Under the pieces are notes generated by a model. That model did not search any database and had not been told where the DNA came from. It was given only the letters and a program-made list of their open reading frames with translations. Both the position numbers and the translations under genes were made by a program. A stretch of 64,000 nt of DNA from Mycobacterium sp. E787 (GTDB lineage Bacteria; Actinomycetota; Actinomycetes; Mycobacteriales; Mycobacteriaceae), in contig NZ_LZKL01000127.1 in assembly GCF_001668725.1 (NCBI RefSeq), positions 223,351 to 287,350 on the forward strand, given 5' to 3'. Of the stretch, positions 25,291 through 34,559 are shown piece by piece. How positions within the stretch are numbered: position 1 is the first letter of the stretch; every line of letters starts with the position of its first letter.

Positions 25291-26402
25291 GGCCGCTTGG
25301 CCTTTCGTCGCGGATGCGCGGACGCGGCCCTGGCTTGCCCTGGCGATGAGACCGTGTCGTAGATGCCGTTGTCGCCGAAGAACTTTTGTCGCGCGTCGTT
25401 CCAGTCGTTGGCGATCGCGTTGATCGGGAACAGGTTGATGTCCGGCAACTTGTCGGCGTGCCTGTCGAGGATTTCCCGTTTCACCGGCCGGTAGCCCAGT
25501 TGGGCGATGATTTCCTGCGCCGCGTCGCTGTAGAGGTATTCCAGATAGGCCTTCGCGTATGACGCGGTCCTCTTGTCGGTGACATTCGCGTCGACCCAGG
25601 CGACGGCCGGTTCGGCGCGGATGCTGATCGGCGGGTAGACGATCTCGAGTTCGTCCTTGTTCTCGGCGACCTCGCGCAGGGCTTCGTTCTCCCAGGTGAG
25701 GTGCACGTCGCCGATCCGCTCGACCGCGAAGCTGATGGCGGCGCCGCGCGCCCCGGAGTCGGCGACGACGACATGGCGGACGAGCGCCCGGACAAAGTCG
25801 GACGCCTGAGCGTCGGTACCGCCGCGGGTCGTCACCGACCCCCAGGCCGCGAGGATGCTCAACTTGCCGTTGCCCGAGGAGCGCGGGTTGGGCGACACGA
25901 TGGCAACACCATCCTTGACCAGATCCGGCCAGTCGCGAATTGCCTTCGGATTGCCCCGATGGACGACGAAGACGATGGTCGATGTGTAGGGGATCGAATT
26001 GTTCGGCAGGCGTTTCTGCCAGTCGGGGGCGATCAGCCCGCGCTTGCGCAGTCCGTCGACGTCACTCACCAGCGCGAGCGATACAACGTTGGCCTTCTGC
26101 TTGCCCTCGATGACCTCGCCGGCCTGGCGTCCCGAACCACCGTGGGACTGCTTGATTTCCAGCGTCACGCCGGTCTGCCGACGAAACTGCTCTACGAAGG
26201 CCTTGTCGACCGCCACATAAAGCTCCCGGGTGGGGTCGTAGGAAACGTTGAGGATCTGGTTTGGCGACGCTTGGCCGTGCAGGTTCTTCAGCGTGATCAG
26301 GCCCGCTGCCAAGACGATGGCGAGGACGCCGACGATATTGAGCCAGGGAACGCGAAATCGAAGCTTGCGGCGGTCCGCCGACACCTGCGGGGCCTCTGTC
26401 AT
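25287..26402 (-). CDS. Membrane-anchored sulfate-binding protein (SbpA/CysP-like)
   Basis: 371 residues from the ATG at 26402, which has GGAGG five bases before it; an upstream TTG at 26444 lacks such a site. Residues 16-37 (WLNIVGVLAIVLAAGLITLK) form one membrane anchor with no lipobox. The rest matches periplasmic sulfate/thiosulfate-binding proteins: NVSYDPTRELYVAVD, KQSHGGSGRQAGEVIEG, and NPRSSGNGKLSILAAWG, close to the family signatures. No ABC permease or ATPase gene is nearby. Instead it is translationally coupled to a SulP transporter, to which it may deliver substrate. That role is inference. Confidence 0.88.
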   Translation of the reverse strand: MTEAPQVSADRRKLRFRVPWLNIVGVLAIVLAAGLITLKNLHGQASPNQILNVSYDPTRELYVAVDKAFVEQFRRQTGVTLEIKQSHGGSGRQAGEVIEGKQKANVVSLALVSDVDGLRKRGLIAPDWQKRLPNNSIPYTSTIVFVVHRGNPKAIRDWPDLVKDGVAIVSPNPRSSGNGKLSILAAWGSVTTRGGTDAQASDFVRALVRHVVVADSGARGAAISFAVERIGDVHLTWENEALREVAENKDELEIVYPPISIRAEPAVAWVDANVTDKRTASYAKAYLEYLYSDAAQEIIAQLGYRPVKREILDRHADKLPDINLFPINAIANDWNDARQKFFGDNGIYDTVSSPGQARAASAHPRRKAKRP

Positions 26403-26749
26403 CGCCGCCTCCATATCCATCACCGGGCTCGTCGAAGTTGCCAATCACCGCCGGTTCGCTGGAGGCAGACTGTCGACGTCGGATGTTAGCCACCGGGCCG
26501 CAGCAAGACAGCGGTGTGAATCAGCCTGATCGCAACGGCCTGCGCAACCGTTGTGCGCCAACCGGTTCCCGCCGACGACGTCTGGCCGAGCCCGCCGGAC
26601 GGCTCACGCCCACCAGGCGAAATACGGCCTCCTGCAGGATGGTTCAGCCGGAGACCCATCCGCGCGGCGGCGACGATGCCGGGACGGATCCAACCGCCGC
26701 CAACGGGTAAACCGCCATGCCGACAACCGGCGCGACGCCGATCCCCGTG

Positions 26750-26782
26750 CGTCACGCTCACCGCGCTGCGCGACGCGTGACG
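26750..26782. promoter_or_regulatory. Stem-loop upstream of ctpI
   Basis: CGTCACGC (26750-26757) pairs perfectly with GCGTGACG (26775-26782) around a 17-nt loop. It lies about 200 nt before ctpI. It could be an operator, a terminator of a short leader, or part of a longer structured RNA. No known riboswitch consensus was recognised. Confidence 0.45.
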
Positions 26783-26812
26783 GCTCTTCCAGGTTTGGTC
26801 CGGCGCCAACCC

Positions 26813-26853
26813 GGTAACCTTTCTGCGAGGAAGCGATTGCACCCCTGGTTACC
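26813..26853. promoter_or_regulatory. Second stem-loop upstream of ctpI
   Basis: GGTAACC (26813-26819) and GGTTACC (26847-26853) form a perfect 7-bp stem around a 27-nt loop. The left arm overlaps a second possible pairing (AGGTT with AACCT at 26791-26820), so two alternative hairpins compete for it. Mutually exclusive hairpins are a feature of attenuators and riboswitches, but no ligand class can be named. Confidence 0.4.
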
Positions 26854-26978
26854 GAGCGAATCGCGACGCGCCGCGCTCGTCGGTGTCATCGGTGTGCCGT
26901 CCGCGCAGCCCAGCTGTGGACAGGCCCCTGACACGCCAGGATCATTAGGCGCGGCAGATGTAGGTGAAGGGTGACGGA

Positions 26979-29900
26979 ATGAGGATTCCGGGCGTGGCCG
27001 GCGTCGTCGCCGGCGTGACCGGCGGGGCCGCGCAGGTGGTCCGGGCCGGCGTCTCGACGGCGGCCGGCGCCGCCGGGGCGGTGCAGATGCTCGCCAGCCC
27101 GGTGGTGGAACTGGCCGGCCCGGTGGTTCAGTCGATGGCGCAGACGACCGGCCGGGCGGTCGGCATTGGCTCCCCGTCGGACGGCTCGCCGAACGGCGTC
27201 GCGCCGCCGGTGCGCTGGCAGAGCGGGCTGCGGGTCCATTTCGATCTCGATCCCTTATTGCCCTTCCCCCGCTGGCACGAGCACGCGGCGGTGGTGGAGG
27301 AACCGGTGCGCAGGATTCCCGGGGTGGCCGCCGCCCACGTCGAGGGCGCGCTCGGCCGGTTGGTGGTCGAACTCGAGAGCGACGCCGACGGCGACGCCGT
27401 CCTCGACGAGGTGCGGGAAGCGGTTTGTCAGGTGGCCGCCGACCTGAACCTGACCGGCCCGAAGTCCGCGCCCCGGACGGCGCCGTTCGCCGACCCGGGC
27501 AACCCGTTGGCGATCCTGGTCCCGATGACGGCGGCGGCGATGGACGTGGCGGCGATCGGCGCGGCGGTCACCGGCTGGCTGGGCCGGCTGCCCGTCGCGC
27601 CGCGCAGCGCCCGCGCGGCGGCCGCGCTGCTCAATCATCAGCCGCGGGTGGTGGCCGTGCTGGAGTCCCGGCTCGGTCGCGTCGGCACCGACATCGCGCT
27701 GAGCGCCTCGACGGCGGTGGCCAACGGGCTCACCCATGCCGTCGGGACACCGCTGATCGACCTGGCGCAGCGCAGCCTGCAGATCTCGGAGGCATCGGCG
27801 CATCGGCAGCGCTGGCGAGAGCGCGAGCCCGAACTCGCATCGCCGAAGCGGCCGCAGGCCCCGGTGGTTCCCGTCATCTCCTCGGCGGGACCGAAATCGC
27901 AGGCGCCCCGGCACAATTGGGCCGCCGCGGCCGCAGGTGAGGTGTCCCACGTCGTCGTCGGCGGGGCCATCGATGCGGCGATCGACACAGCAAAGGGGTC
28001 GATGGCCGGACCGGTCGAGGAGTATGTCGACCAGTCGGCCAACGCTTCGTTGATCGCCGCGGCCGGCGCGCTGCTGGCCGGCGGGGGCACCGAGGACGCG
28101 GCCGGCGCGCTGCTGGCCGGCGTGCCGCGGGCCGCCCACGCGGGCCGGCAGGCGTTCGCCGCCGTGCTGGGCCGCGGGCTGGCCAACGCCGGGCAGCTGG
28201 TCCTCGATCCCGGCGCGCTGCGCCGGATGGATCGGGTGAAGGTGGTGGTCATCGACGGGGCGGCGCTGCGGGGCGACAACCGCGCGGTGCTGCGCGCGCA
28301 GGGAGACATCCCCGGCTGGGACGAGGATCGCGTCTACGAGGTCGCCGACGCGCTGCTGCACGGCGAGGAGGCACCCGAGCCGGACCCCGACGAGTTGCCG
28401 GCCACCGGGGCGCGCCTGCACTGGATCCGGGCGCAGGACCCGGCGGCGCCCGCGCAGGGACTCGAGCACGCCGACCTCATCGTCGACGGCGAACGCGTCG
28501 GCAGCGTCGACGTGGGGTGGGAGGTCGACCCCTTCGCGATCCCGCTGCTGCAGACCGCCGCCCGTACCGGGGCACGGGTGGTGCTGCGCCACGTCGCCGG
28601 CACCGAGGACCTGACCGCCAGCGTCGCGGTGAGCCACCCGCCGGGAACCCCGTTGCTGCAGGTGGTTCGCGACCTCCGCACGGATCGCGGGCCGGTGTTG
28701 TTGATCACCGCCCTGCACCGGGATTTCGCGTCGACGGACACGTTGGCGGCGCTCGCCATCGCCGACGTCGCGGTGGCGCTCGACGATCCGCAGGCGGCGA
28801 CGCCCTGGACCGCGGACATCATCACCGGCACCGATCTGGCCGCGGCGGTGCGGATCCTTTCGGCGCTGCCGGTGGCGCGGCAGGCCACGGAATCCGCAGT
28901 GCGCCTTGCCAAGGGCGGCAGCACCCTGGCGGGCCTGCTGCTGGTCACCGGCGAACCCGGCTCGGCGAACCCGGTTGCCTTGCAGCGCTGGCTCAATCCG
29001 GTCAACGCCGCTGCCGCGGCGGCGTTGATCCAGGGAACCTTCTCGGCCAGTAGGGTCTTGCGGCTGGCGGACCCCACGCCCCAGCCGCTGACCGCCTGGC
29101 ATGCGCTGGACCCCGAGATCGTCTACTCCCGCCTGACCAGCCGCACGCGGCCGCTGGCCGTCGAGCCCGGCACCGCGCCCTGGCGGCAGATGCTGGACGA
29201 CCTGTCCTACAACCCGGTCATCGCACCGCTGCGGGGTCCGGCGACCCGGGTGGGGCGGCTGCTGTCGGCGACGCGGGCCGAGCTCGCCGACCCGCTGACG
29301 CCGATCCTCGCGGTGGGGGCGGCGGCGTCGGCGATCGTCGGCAGCAATGTCGACGCGCTGCTGGTGGCCGGCGTGATGACCGCCAACGCGATCGCCGGCG
29401 GCGTGCAGCGCCTGCGCGCCGAGGCCGCGGTCGCCGAGCTGTTCGCCGAGCAGGAGAAGCACGCGCGGCGCGTCGTGCTGCCCACGGTGGCGACCGCGCA
29501 CCGGCGGCTCGAGGCGGCGCGCACCACCGAGCGAACGGTCACGGTGAGCGCGAAATCGCTGCGCCCGGGCGACATCATCGACCTCGCCGCCCCGGAGGTG
29601 GTGCCGGCGGACGCGCGCCTGCTGGTGGCCGAGGACCTGGAGGTCGACGAGTCCTTCCTCACCGGGGAATCGCTGCCGGTGGACAAGCAGGTCGAGCCCG
29701 TCGCAGCCGCCGACTCCGACCGGGCCAGCATGCTGTTCGAGGGCAGCACCATCGTCGCCGGGCGGGCCCGGGCGATCGTCGTCGCCACCGGCGCCGGCAC
29801 CGCCGCGCAACGCGCGCTGACGGCGATCGCCGACGTCGAGTCCGCCGCCGGCGTGCAGGCCCGGTTGCGGGAGCTGACCAGCAAGGTGCTTCCCCTGACG

Positions 29901-31820
29901 CTGGCCGGCGGCGCCACAGTGACCGGGCTGGCGCTGGCACACCGCGGGTCGCTGCGGCAAGCGGTCGCCGACGGTGTCGCCATCGCCGTCGCCGCCGTCC
30001 CCGAGGGCCTGCCGCTGGTGGCCACCCTGGCCCAGCTCGCCGCCGCCCAGCGGTTGTCGCGACGCGGGGCGCTGGTCCGCACGCCGCGCGCGATCGAGGC
30101 GCTGGGGCGCGTCCAGACGGTGTGTTTCGACAAGACCGGCACGCTCACCGAGAACCATCTGCGCGTCGTGTGCAGCGTGCCGCACGAGACGAGTCCGGAC
30201 GGCCCGTTCCGCGATCCGGCCGATCCCGGGGCCGCCGAGGTGTTGCGGGCCGCCGCGCGCAGCAGCACCCAGCCCCATAACGGCGGAGGACACGCGCACG
30301 CCACCGACGAGGCCATCCTCGGCGCAGCCAATGCCCTTGAGGGCCAATGGGTTTCGGGGTGGAACGTGCTCGCGGAGGTCCCGTTCGAGTCCAGCCGCGG
30401 CTACTCCGCCGCGATCGGCGCCGACGAGGCGGCGGGCACGATGCTGATGGTGAAAGGCGCCCCCGAGGAGATTTTGCCGCGCTGCCGTTTCACCGATCAG
30501 GACGCCGCGCTGGAGCATGCGGACGCGTTGGTGATGCGCCTCGCCGAGCAAGGCCTGCGCGTGCTGGCCGTCGCGCAGCGACGCTGGGACGGCGGCACCA
30601 GCGAGGACGACACCGACACCGACAACGTCGACGCCGCGGCGCACGACCTGGAGCTGATCGGCTACGTCGGATTGGCGGACACCGCTCGGGCGTCGGCGCG
30701 GCCACTGATCGAGACGCTGGTGGAGGCGGGTCGCAGGGTGGTGCTGATCACCGGCGACCACCCGGTCACGGCCCGCGCGATCGCGCGCCAGCTCGGCCTG
30801 CCGTCCGACGCGCGTGAGGTCACCGGCGCCGAGCTCACCGCCCTCGACGAGGACGCACGGGCCAAACTCGCCGCCGACGTCCAGGTTTTCGCGCGCGTCA
30901 GCCCGGAACAGAAGGTGCAGATCGTCGCGGCGCTGCAGCACAGCGGGCAGGCTGTCGCGATGGTCGGCGACGGGGCCAACGATGCCGCCGCCATTCGGAT
31001 GGCCGACGTCGGCATCGGGGTCAGCGGTCGCGGTTCGTCGGCCGCGCGCGGCGCCGCCGATATCGTCTTGACCGACAACGATCTCGGCGTGCTGGTCGAC
31101 GCGTTGGTCGAGGGCCGCGGCATGTGGGGCGGGGTGCGGGATGCGGTCAGCATTCTGGTCGGCGGCAACGTGGGTGAGGTGCTGTTCACCATCATCGGCA
31201 CGGCCCTGGGCACCGGCCGCGCGCCGGTGGGCACGCGCCAGCTGCTGTTGGTGAACCTGCTCACCGACATGTTTCCCGCGCTGGCGGTCGCCGTCACCCC
31301 GCAGTACCCCCAGCCCGACGAGTACGAGGAGGCCGCGGACCGCGACGCCGACGAGGTGCAGCGCGCCTTCCAGCTTGCGGCGCTCTCCGAACCCTCGCCG
31401 TCGCTCGACGCGCCGCTCATGCGCCAGATCGTCACGCGCGGCGCCGTCACCGCCGCCGGCGCGACGGCGGCCTGGGCCATCGGGCGTTGGACGCCGGGCA
31501 CCGAACGCCGCACCTCGACAATGGGTCTCACCGCGCTGGTGACCACGCAGCTCGCGCAGACGCTGCTGACGCGCCGCCACAGCCCGCTGGTCATCGCCAC
31601 GGCGCTGGGCAGCGCCGGCGTCCTGGTCGCCATCGTCCAGACCCCCGGTGTCAGCCAGTTCTTCGGCTGCACACCGCTGGGGCCCGTCGCCTGGTCCGGC
31701 GTGATCGGCGCGACGGCCGGCACCACCGCGGTGTCAGTGCTGGCGCCCAATTGGCTGGCCAGGAGGGTCGCAGCTCTGGAACCCAAGCGACTCGAGCCCG
31801 GCGACGGCTCAGGTCGATAG
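26979..31820 (+). CDS. ctpI: Giant P-type ATPase, CtpI-like
   Basis: 1613 residues, the size of mycobacterial CtpI and about twice a normal P-type ATPase. The first 700 or so residues are an extension with a short HMA-like segment (FPRWHEHAAVVEEPVRRIPG) and long Ala-rich helices. The ATPase core then has SFLTGESLPVDK (about residue 894), the membrane motif VPEGLPLVATLAQ, the phosphorylated Asp in CFDKTGTLTENH (about 1051), ITGDHPVTARAIA, and VGDGANDAAAIRMADVG (about 1330). The PEGL motif resembles P2-type Ca/Mg pumps rather than the CPx heavy-metal motif. Ion specificity is unknown. The ATG at 26979 has an AAGGG site; an upstream GTG does not. The 3' end overlaps the convergent ligase gene by 12 nt. 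Confidence 0.88.
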   Translation: MRIPGVAGVVAGVTGGAAQVVRAGVSTAAGAAGAVQMLASPVVELAGPVVQSMAQTTGRAVGIGSPSDGSPNGVAPPVRWQSGLRVHFDLDPLLPFPRWHEHAAVVEEPVRRIPGVAAAHVEGALGRLVVELESDADGDAVLDEVREAVCQVAADLNLTGPKSAPRTAPFADPGNPLAILVPMTAAAMDVAAIGAAVTGWLGRLPVAPRSARAAAALLNHQPRVVAVLESRLGRVGTDIALSASTAVANGLTHAVGTPLIDLAQRSLQISEASAHRQRWREREPELASPKRPQAPVVPVISSAGPKSQAPRHNWAAAAAGEVSHVVVGGAIDAAIDTAKGSMAGPVEEYVDQSANASLIAAAGALLAGGGTEDAAGALLAGVPRAAHAGRQAFAAVLGRGLANAGQLVLDPGALRRMDRVKVVVIDGAALRGDNRAVLRAQGDIPGWDEDRVYEVADALLHGEEAPEPDPDELPATGARLHWIRAQDPAAPAQGLEHADLIVDGERVGSVDVGWEVDPFAIPLLQTAARTGARVVLRHVAGTEDLTASVAVSHPPGTPLLQVVRDLRTDRGPVLLITALHRDFASTDTLAALAIADVAVALDDPQAATPWTADIITGTDLAAAVRILSALPVARQATESAVRLAKGGSTLAGLLLVTGEPGSANPVALQRWLNPVNAAAAAALIQGTFSASRVLRLADPTPQPLTAWHALDPEIVYSRLTSRTRPLAVEPGTAPWRQMLDDLSYNPVIAPLRGPATRVGRLLSATRAELADPLTPILAVGAAASAIVGSNVDALLVAGVMTANAIAGGVQRLRAEAAVAELFAEQEKHARRVVLPTVATAHRRLEAARTTERTVTVSAKSLRPGDIIDLAAPEVVPADARLLVAEDLEVDESFLTGESLPVDKQVEPVAAADSDRASMLFEGSTIVAGRARAIVVATGAGTAAQRALTAIADVESAAGVQARLRELTSKVLPLTLAGGATVTGLALAHRGSLRQAVADGVAIAVAAVPEGLPLVATLAQLAAAQRLSRRGALVRTPRAIEALGRVQTVCFDKTGTLTENHLRVVCSVPHETSPDGPFRDPADPGAAEVLRAAARSSTQPHNGGGHAHATDEAILGAANALEGQWVSGWNVLAEVPFESSRGYSAAIGADEAAGTMLMVKGAPEEILPRCRFTDQDAALEHADALVMRLAEQGLRVLAVAQRRWDGGTSEDDTDTDNVDAAAHDLELIGYVGLADTARASARPLIETLVEAGRRVVLITGDHPVTARAIARQLGLPSDAREVTGAELTALDEDARAKLAADVQVFARVSPEQKVQIVAALQHSGQAVAMVGDGANDAAAIRMADVGIGVSGRGSSAARGAADIVLTDNDLGVLVDALVEGRGMWGGVRDAVSILVGGNVGEVLFTIIGTALGTGRAPVGTRQLLLVNLLTDMFPALAVAVTPQYPQPDEYEEAADRDADEVQRAFQLAALSEPSPSLDAPLMRQIVTRGAVTAAGATAAWAIGRWTPGTERRTSTMGLTALVTTQLAQTLLTRRHSPLVIATALGSAGVLVAIVQTPGVSQFFGCTPLGPVAWSGVIGATAGTTAVSVLAPNWLARRVAALEPKRLEPGDGSGR

Positions 31821-33410
31821 CTCCTTGCGCACGACCTTGCCCGCCGGATTGCGCGGAATGCTGCCCACGATGTTGATGTCTCGCGGCTGCTCGAACCGGG
31901 AAACCCTGTCCTTCAAGTAATCCCGCAACGCCGACGGATCGACGCCGCTCCCGGGCTGCGGAACCACGAAGGCGGCCAGCCGATGGCCGAACTGCTCGTC
32001 GGGAACGCCGATGACCGCGCTGTCCGCGACGCCGGGGTGCTCGGCGAGCGCGTTCTCCACCGCGCGCGGATAGACGTTCTCTCCCCCGGAGATGATCATG
32101 TCGTCCTCACGGCCGACGATGAACAGCCGTCCCGCGTTGTCGAGGTAGCCCATGTCCCCGGTGCTGGTCATGTTCTCGACGACGGCCTTGGCCTCCCCGG
32201 AGCCCTCCGTGTAGCCCTCGCTCGCCAGCTCGCCGCCGACGAAGATGCGTCCGGTGACCCGCGGGCCGACGGGCCGGTTCTTCTTGTCGAAGATCCGCAC
32301 CGGGCATCCGGCGACCGGTTTCCCGACCGTCTCCGGGGCCTCCCGCAGGTCGGCCGGTGTGGCCAGCGCACCGATGCCGACTTCGGTTGAGCCGTAACCG
32401 TTGTAGAGGATGTCGCCGTAGGCATCCATGAACCGCTGCCCCAGGCTCGGATCCAGCCGATCCCCGCTGGACAACACCACGCGCAGGTAGGGCAACGGGT
32501 TTCGTGCCCGCACCCGCTGCGGCAGGTCCAGGATGCGCGCCAGCACGACCGGCACCGCGGTGAACGCGTCGGCGCGGTGCAGCGACGCCTGCGCCAGCGC
32601 GGCTTCGGCGTCGAAGTGGCGATGCGTGAGCACGGTGCCGCCCAGGGCCACCGTCAGCATCAGCATGCCGAGGCCCAGCCCGTGAAACATGGGCATCGCC
32701 ACCGAGATCCGCGAACCGGTGCGCAGGCCGGTGCGGTCGAGGATCGTCACCCAGACGCCCACCGCCGAACGCAGCTGCGGGGTCCGGGGCACGCCCTTGG
32801 GTTTGCCGGTGGTGCCCGACGTCAGCAGCACGATGCGGCCGGGCGCGGTCACTCCGGGGCGGGGGGCTCGCGGCCGGCGGTCGCGCGCGTCGACCGTCGC
32901 CGGATCGACGACGGTGACCGGCGCCTGGGCTTCAGCGGCGGCGCGCACCCGCTCCGTGAACTCGTCGTCGGCGACGACCGTGGTGATCCGGTGCGCGCTC
33001 AAGGCGACGGCCAGCGCATCGGTCCGGAAGTCCGTGTTGACGAGGACGACGTCGGCGCCGACCAGGGCCGCTGCGAAGAACGCCTTGACGAATCCCCGGC
33101 CGTTGCGGCACATGACCCCGACCGCGCGACCGGGTCCCGCCCCGGCGGCGGACAGCTCGCGGGCCAGCGCCTCGGCCTCTGACCGCAGGTCCCGGTAGGT
33201 GAGGGCGCCGTCGTCGTCGACGATCGCCGCCCGGTTGGGCCACCGTGCCGCGGTGACGCCCAACAGGGTGTAGGGATTCGTGCCGCCGCGGCGCGCCTCG
33301 TGCAGCACCCGCACCACCGCGGCCGGCGAGGGCGGGCCGAGCAGCCCGGACCGCAGCAGCGCCCGCGCCGCGGTGGCGACCACACCGTCCCGGGACACCA
33401 GCGCGCTCAT
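31809..33410 (-). CDS. FadD-like fatty-acid-CoA/AMP ligase
   Basis: 533 residues from the ATG at 33410, which overlaps the SDR stop as ATGA. ANL-superfamily motifs: RIVLLTSGTTGKPKGV, NGYGSTEVGIG, GEL..TGDMGYLD, GREDDMIISGGENVYP, and the C-terminal IPRNPAGKVVRKELS with the catalytic Lys. It has no long acyl-carrier extension. It should activate a medium- or long-chain fatty acid as acyl-AMP/CoA. The coupled SDR suggests a two-step lipid modification module. Which numbered fadD this matches is not clear to me, so no symbol is given. Confidence 0.88.
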   Translation of the reverse strand: MSALVSRDGVVATAARALLRSGLLGPPSPAAVVRVLHEARRGGTNPYTLLGVTAARWPNRAAIVDDDGALTYRDLRSEAEALARELSAAGAGPGRAVGVMCRNGRGFVKAFFAAALVGADVVLVNTDFRTDALAVALSAHRITTVVADDEFTERVRAAAEAQAPVTVVDPATVDARDRRPRAPRPGVTAPGRIVLLTSGTTGKPKGVPRTPQLRSAVGVWVTILDRTGLRTGSRISVAMPMFHGLGLGMLMLTVALGGTVLTHRHFDAEAALAQASLHRADAFTAVPVVLARILDLPQRVRARNPLPYLRVVLSSGDRLDPSLGQRFMDAYGDILYNGYGSTEVGIGALATPADLREAPETVGKPVAGCPVRIFDKKNRPVGPRVTGRIFVGGELASEGYTEGSGEAKAVVENMTSTGDMGYLDNAGRLFIVGREDDMIISGGENVYPRAVENALAEHPGVADSAVIGVPDEQFGHRLAAFVVPQPGSGVDPSALRDYLKDRVSRFEQPRDINIVGSIPRNPAGKVVRKELST

Positions 33411-34315
33411 CGCCGGGCCTCGCGCGCACCGGAATTGGCGAAGAACCGGCGGTGCCACAACCGGGCCGCGCGCTCGGCCGGCCCGGCCAGCAGCACCGAC
33501 GCCAGTTCGGCCGGCCACACCCACGGCGGTTCGTTGGTGCGGGGCCGCTCGATGACCGCCTTGGCGATCGCGTCGGCGGCCTCGTCCGCGGACATGCCGG
33601 GAAGCCGGCCCAGGATCGGTGTGGGCGCGATCATCCGGGTGCGCACCAGCGCGAAGTAGACCGTCGTGACGTCCACGCCGTCCATGTGCAATTCCGGTGC
33701 CACGCTGCGCAGCCAGCGGTCGAAGGCACCCTTGGACGCCTGGTAGGCGCCCCACTGCGGCCCGGGAACGACCCGGACCCCGACGCTCGACACGTTCACG
33801 ATGTGCCCGCAGCCGCGCTCGCGCATGGCCGGCAGCAGCCCGAGCAGCAGCCAGATCGGTCCCAGGTAATTGATGTCGATGGTGCGCTGGAAGTCGTGCG
33901 GGCGGTCGTACTGGTCGTGCAGCGAACGGCGCAACGACTTGCCGGCGTTGCTCACCACGATGTCGATCGCGCCGTGGTTCTCGGTGACCTCCTTGGTCAA
34001 CGCGCCGACGGCGGCCTCGTCGGTGAGGTCGGTCGGGTAGGCGACCGCCCGGCCGCCGCCCGCGTTGATCGCCGCCGCAAGGTCCTCCAGCCGTTCCGCC
34101 GACCGGGCGACGACCAGCACCGTCGCTCCCGCCGCGGCCAGCCGGCGGGCCGTGGCCTCGCCGATGCCGTAGGACGCGCCGGTCACCAACACCGTCCTGC
34201 CCGAAACGATGTCGCGCAGCTTGTCGGGGTCGTCGACCCGCGCCGGGTTGGCCACTCGATCGGTGGCCGCCGCCAGGGCCCGCTGGAAGGGCTGTGCTAT
34301 CACGTTCAGGTTCAC
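33407..34315 (-). CDS. SDR-family oxidoreductase (lipid-associated type)
   Basis: 302 residues from a GTG. An N-terminal helix precedes the nucleotide fold, TGASYGIG at 45-52; SNAGKSLRRS and Y191/K195 in AYQASKGAF follow. The C-terminus has RLWHRRFF and hydrophobic residues, suggesting membrane association as in mycobacterial mycolate- and wax-related reductases. Likely reduces a keto-lipid or fatty aldehyde with NADPH. It is first in a two-gene operon with the FadD-like ligase and diverges from the cutinase gene across 244 bp. Confidence 0.82.
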   Translation of the reverse strand: MNLNVIAQPFQRALAAATDRVANPARVDDPDKLRDIVSGRTVLVTGASYGIGEATARRLAAAGATVLVVARSAERLEDLAAAINAGGGRAVAYPTDLTDEAAVGALTKEVTENHGAIDIVVSNAGKSLRRSLHDQYDRPHDFQRTIDINYLGPIWLLLGLLPAMRERGCGHIVNVSSVGVRVVPGPQWGAYQASKGAFDRWLRSVAPELHMDGVDVTTVYFALVRTRMIAPTPILGRLPGMSADEAADAIAKAVIERPRTNEPPWVWPAELASVLLAGPAERAARLWHRRFFANSGAREARR

Positions 34316-34511
34316 GTTCGCCGCCGCATTCGCTCCGAACTGCGCGCGAGGGTGCGGCTCTGGCTTAACCGTAGGCCTCGACTCGGGTTACAGCTAGCAG
34401 ACCACACCGGGGTCTGTCGCCGCCGTCCGGCCCGGCGTTCAGGCTGTTCGGCCGCGCGCGGGCCGGCCGGAGCATTGCCGACGGGACGTTTTACGATTCC
34501 GAAACATTTGC

Positions 34512-34525
34512 CAGAGAATTCTCTG
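34512..34525. promoter_or_regulatory. 14-bp perfect palindrome upstream of cutinase gene
   Basis: CAGAGAATTCTCTG is a perfect palindrome 35 nt before the cutinase ATG. Outer arms TTGCC (34508-34512) and GGCAA (34530-34534) extend the symmetry. The region is AT-rich compared with its surroundings, which fits a promoter with an operator. The regulator is unknown; no regulator gene is adjacent. Confidence 0.5.
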
Positions 34526-34559
34526 TTTAGGCAACGGTTTACAAGGGCACAATTGCGGC

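Larger units (their letters stand above)
26403..26978. other. 576-bp intergenic region upstream of ctpI
   Basis: No convincing gene was found on either strand; the short open frames here lack recognisable domains and ribosome sites. It must hold the divergent promoters of the sulfate-binding-protein gene and ctpI. Two stem-loops listed separately lie in its second half. AAGGG about seven bases before the ATG at 26979 is the likely ribosome site of ctpI. Confidence 0.6.

Noticed and set aside
26700..26978. Known riboswitch (M-box, cobalamin, ydaO or SAM class)
   Set aside because: None of the conserved cores I know could be matched to the two stem-loops.
27255..31580. 1441-residue minus-strand open frame opposite ctpI
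   Set aside because: Composition is typical of an antisense shadow in high-GC DNA, and no domain is seen; the plus strand has full P-type ATPase motifs.
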